From contig NW_024067693.1 in NCBI RefSeq assembly GCF_009389715.1, forward strand, positions 1 to 64,000: DNA of 64,000 bases, written 5' to 3'. Source of the DNA: Phoenix dactylifera (Eukaryota; Streptophyta; Magnoliopsida; Arecales; Arecaceae). Positions 62,766 to 64,000 of the stretch are shown here, piece by piece. Within the stretch, counting starts at the first letter, position 1; each line of letters starts with the position of its first letter. The translations under genes were made by a program, and so were the position numbers. The notes under the pieces were generated by a model that made no database searches, was not told the DNA's origin, and worked only from the letters and a program-made list of their open reading frames with translations.

Positions 62766-64000
62766 TCATTATATATTTTTGGTTTTTTTAAAAAAATATT
62801 TTATGTTTTATTTGTTTTTGCTTTAAAATAACTTGTAACTAGACTCCTGCTTGTGGCAAGCACATGAACAAAGGAAAAGCAGAGAGGTGAGAAAGTCTTT
62901 CTCTGGGGCTGGAGCCTGGAGGAGCTACTGGTCCTTCTTTAATTCCCGGCCCTAGAATGTGCATGGAAGTAGTGATTGCACCATAACGCCACGTTAATAA
63001 ATCGGCACTTTGAAGCGGGGGGAAGGGTTCGGTGAGCCTTTCAACGCTAGAATGCGCAGGTCATCATTAATTAGCACTCCCTGACGAGGGCTTCTCTCCA
63101 CGCTTTGGACTCCGCCCAATTTAAGTAACCACGATATTCTCCTGCCCACCAAGTGTTCGGGAGTAGGTGATTTCTTTTGCAACGAATCCAAGTCACAGAA
63201 AATAACAATGGTAATTGCGTTCCAAACTTTTCTTCTTGTGAAACAATGATTGTGAAAAGATGGTCAATGTAGTGATGGGGTCGATGGCTGGACTAAGGTA
63301 GGAAAAGGCAGTGGCGGAGATGATGATGATGATGGTGGCAGAGGTATCAATGAAGCAGCGGCAGTATTGCGCTAGAATGATGTTGATAGTAGTAGTGATG
63401 GAGGCGGAGGCGGCGATGATGACAGCAACAATATGATAACAATTAAAATTGTGGTAGCAATAATATTAGAATATATATATATTATTATTGTTATTATTTT
63501 TGGTTTTTACTAGAATATTTGTTTGGATAAAAATTAAGAAATAAAAACAAGGGCAAGCATGCCCAGAGCCAAGGATTTGAGAGGGTGCCATAAAGGAAAG
63601 GTTGTTTTGTAGACTTCTATAAATAGTATGGGATAATCTTTGCGACCACAATTAATCTCCAAAAAGATGCGATTGGATCTTGGTTGCTGCGACATGGAAT
63701 CATAAAATTGACTTGAACTATCAGATTGTACATTGGAATTGAAATCAAAACATTTTTGCAGATAGGAATACAAGATTGCCACGTATTGCACCTGCTTTTG
63801 CATACAAATGATACGTGCCTACGTGCCATGCGAAACATTTTAGTATTGGCTTCATCAGCAGTTGTTTCACTTCCTCCTGAAAAACCTAGCCGATGTTTTT
63901 CACTTCATCAGCAGTTGTCATCCAGACAGAAGTATCCGAGCTTTTCAACTGAGGTAAAGTTATGGAGAAAAGAGAGGGAACCCAGGGAGAATCCACCCAA

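Larger units (their letters stand above)
61290..64000. other. Upstream flank of PHT1 and window end
   Basis: AT-rich sequence without recognisable genes. A triplet-repeat-rich patch (GAT and GGC runs) lies at 63305-63420, and the minus-strand ORFs there have no domain resemblance. Confidence 0.5.

Overview
The window is nuclear DNA from a flowering plant. The genes carry GT-AG introns, are separated by kilobases of AT-rich, repeat-laden DNA, and mix GC-rich first exons (kinase at 31 kb, BELL gene at 47 kb, phosphate transporter at 59 kb) with AT-rich introns. That GC pattern, together with LINE and LTR fragments of the kind seen in palms, suggests a monocot, probably a palm; this is inference, since no species-diagnostic locus is present. 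I saw no bacterial, plasmid or organellar features, no CRISPR array and no tRNA or rRNA gene.

Layout, left to right. (1) 1.06-6.2 kb, minus strand: a decayed PCRK1-type receptor-like cytoplasmic kinase with intact exon order but several frameshifts, a broken splice donor and a lost catalytic Asp. (2) 6.2-10.4 kb: AT-rich intergenic DNA with a 98-bp (AT)n tract and degraded transposon-like sequence. (3) 10.7-22.2 kb, plus strand: a complete 14-exon ABCG24/28-type half-size ABC transporter gene that I could splice to an uninterrupted 1098-aa reading frame; intron 11 carries a hAT-like element of about 1 kb. (4) 22.2-31.2 kb: intergenic DNA with two LINE RNase H-like remnants. (5) 31.2-32.4 kb, plus: a single-exon protein that looks like a kinase but lacks every catalytic residue (predicted pseudokinase). 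(6) 32.5-45.6 kb: repeat-rich intergenic DNA, including a solo LTR with intact TG...CA ends and a perfect 5-bp target duplication. (7) 45.6-56.2 kb, plus: a BELL-class TALE homeobox gene (PENNYWISE/BELLRINGER-like) with a 5'-UTR intron, three short upstream ORFs, a 5.7-kb first coding intron holding a recent ~380-bp tandem duplication, and a C-terminal tail that is recognisable but scattered over several frames after the homeodomain. (8) 58.4-61.1 kb, minus: an intact PHT1 phosphate transporter with a 5'-UTR intron, a TATA-like box and P1BS motifs fitting control by phosphate starvation. (9) 61.2-64 kb: AT-rich flank with a small MITE-like sequence.

The genes are functionally unrelated neighbours, as is usual in plants; nothing indicates a cluster or pathway. 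I found no clearly new biological system. The observations most worth checking are the frame-scattered tail of the BELL gene, its leader uORFs (one encoding a run of five Cys then four Trp), the catalytically dead kinase at 31 kb, and the promoter architecture of the phosphate transporter.
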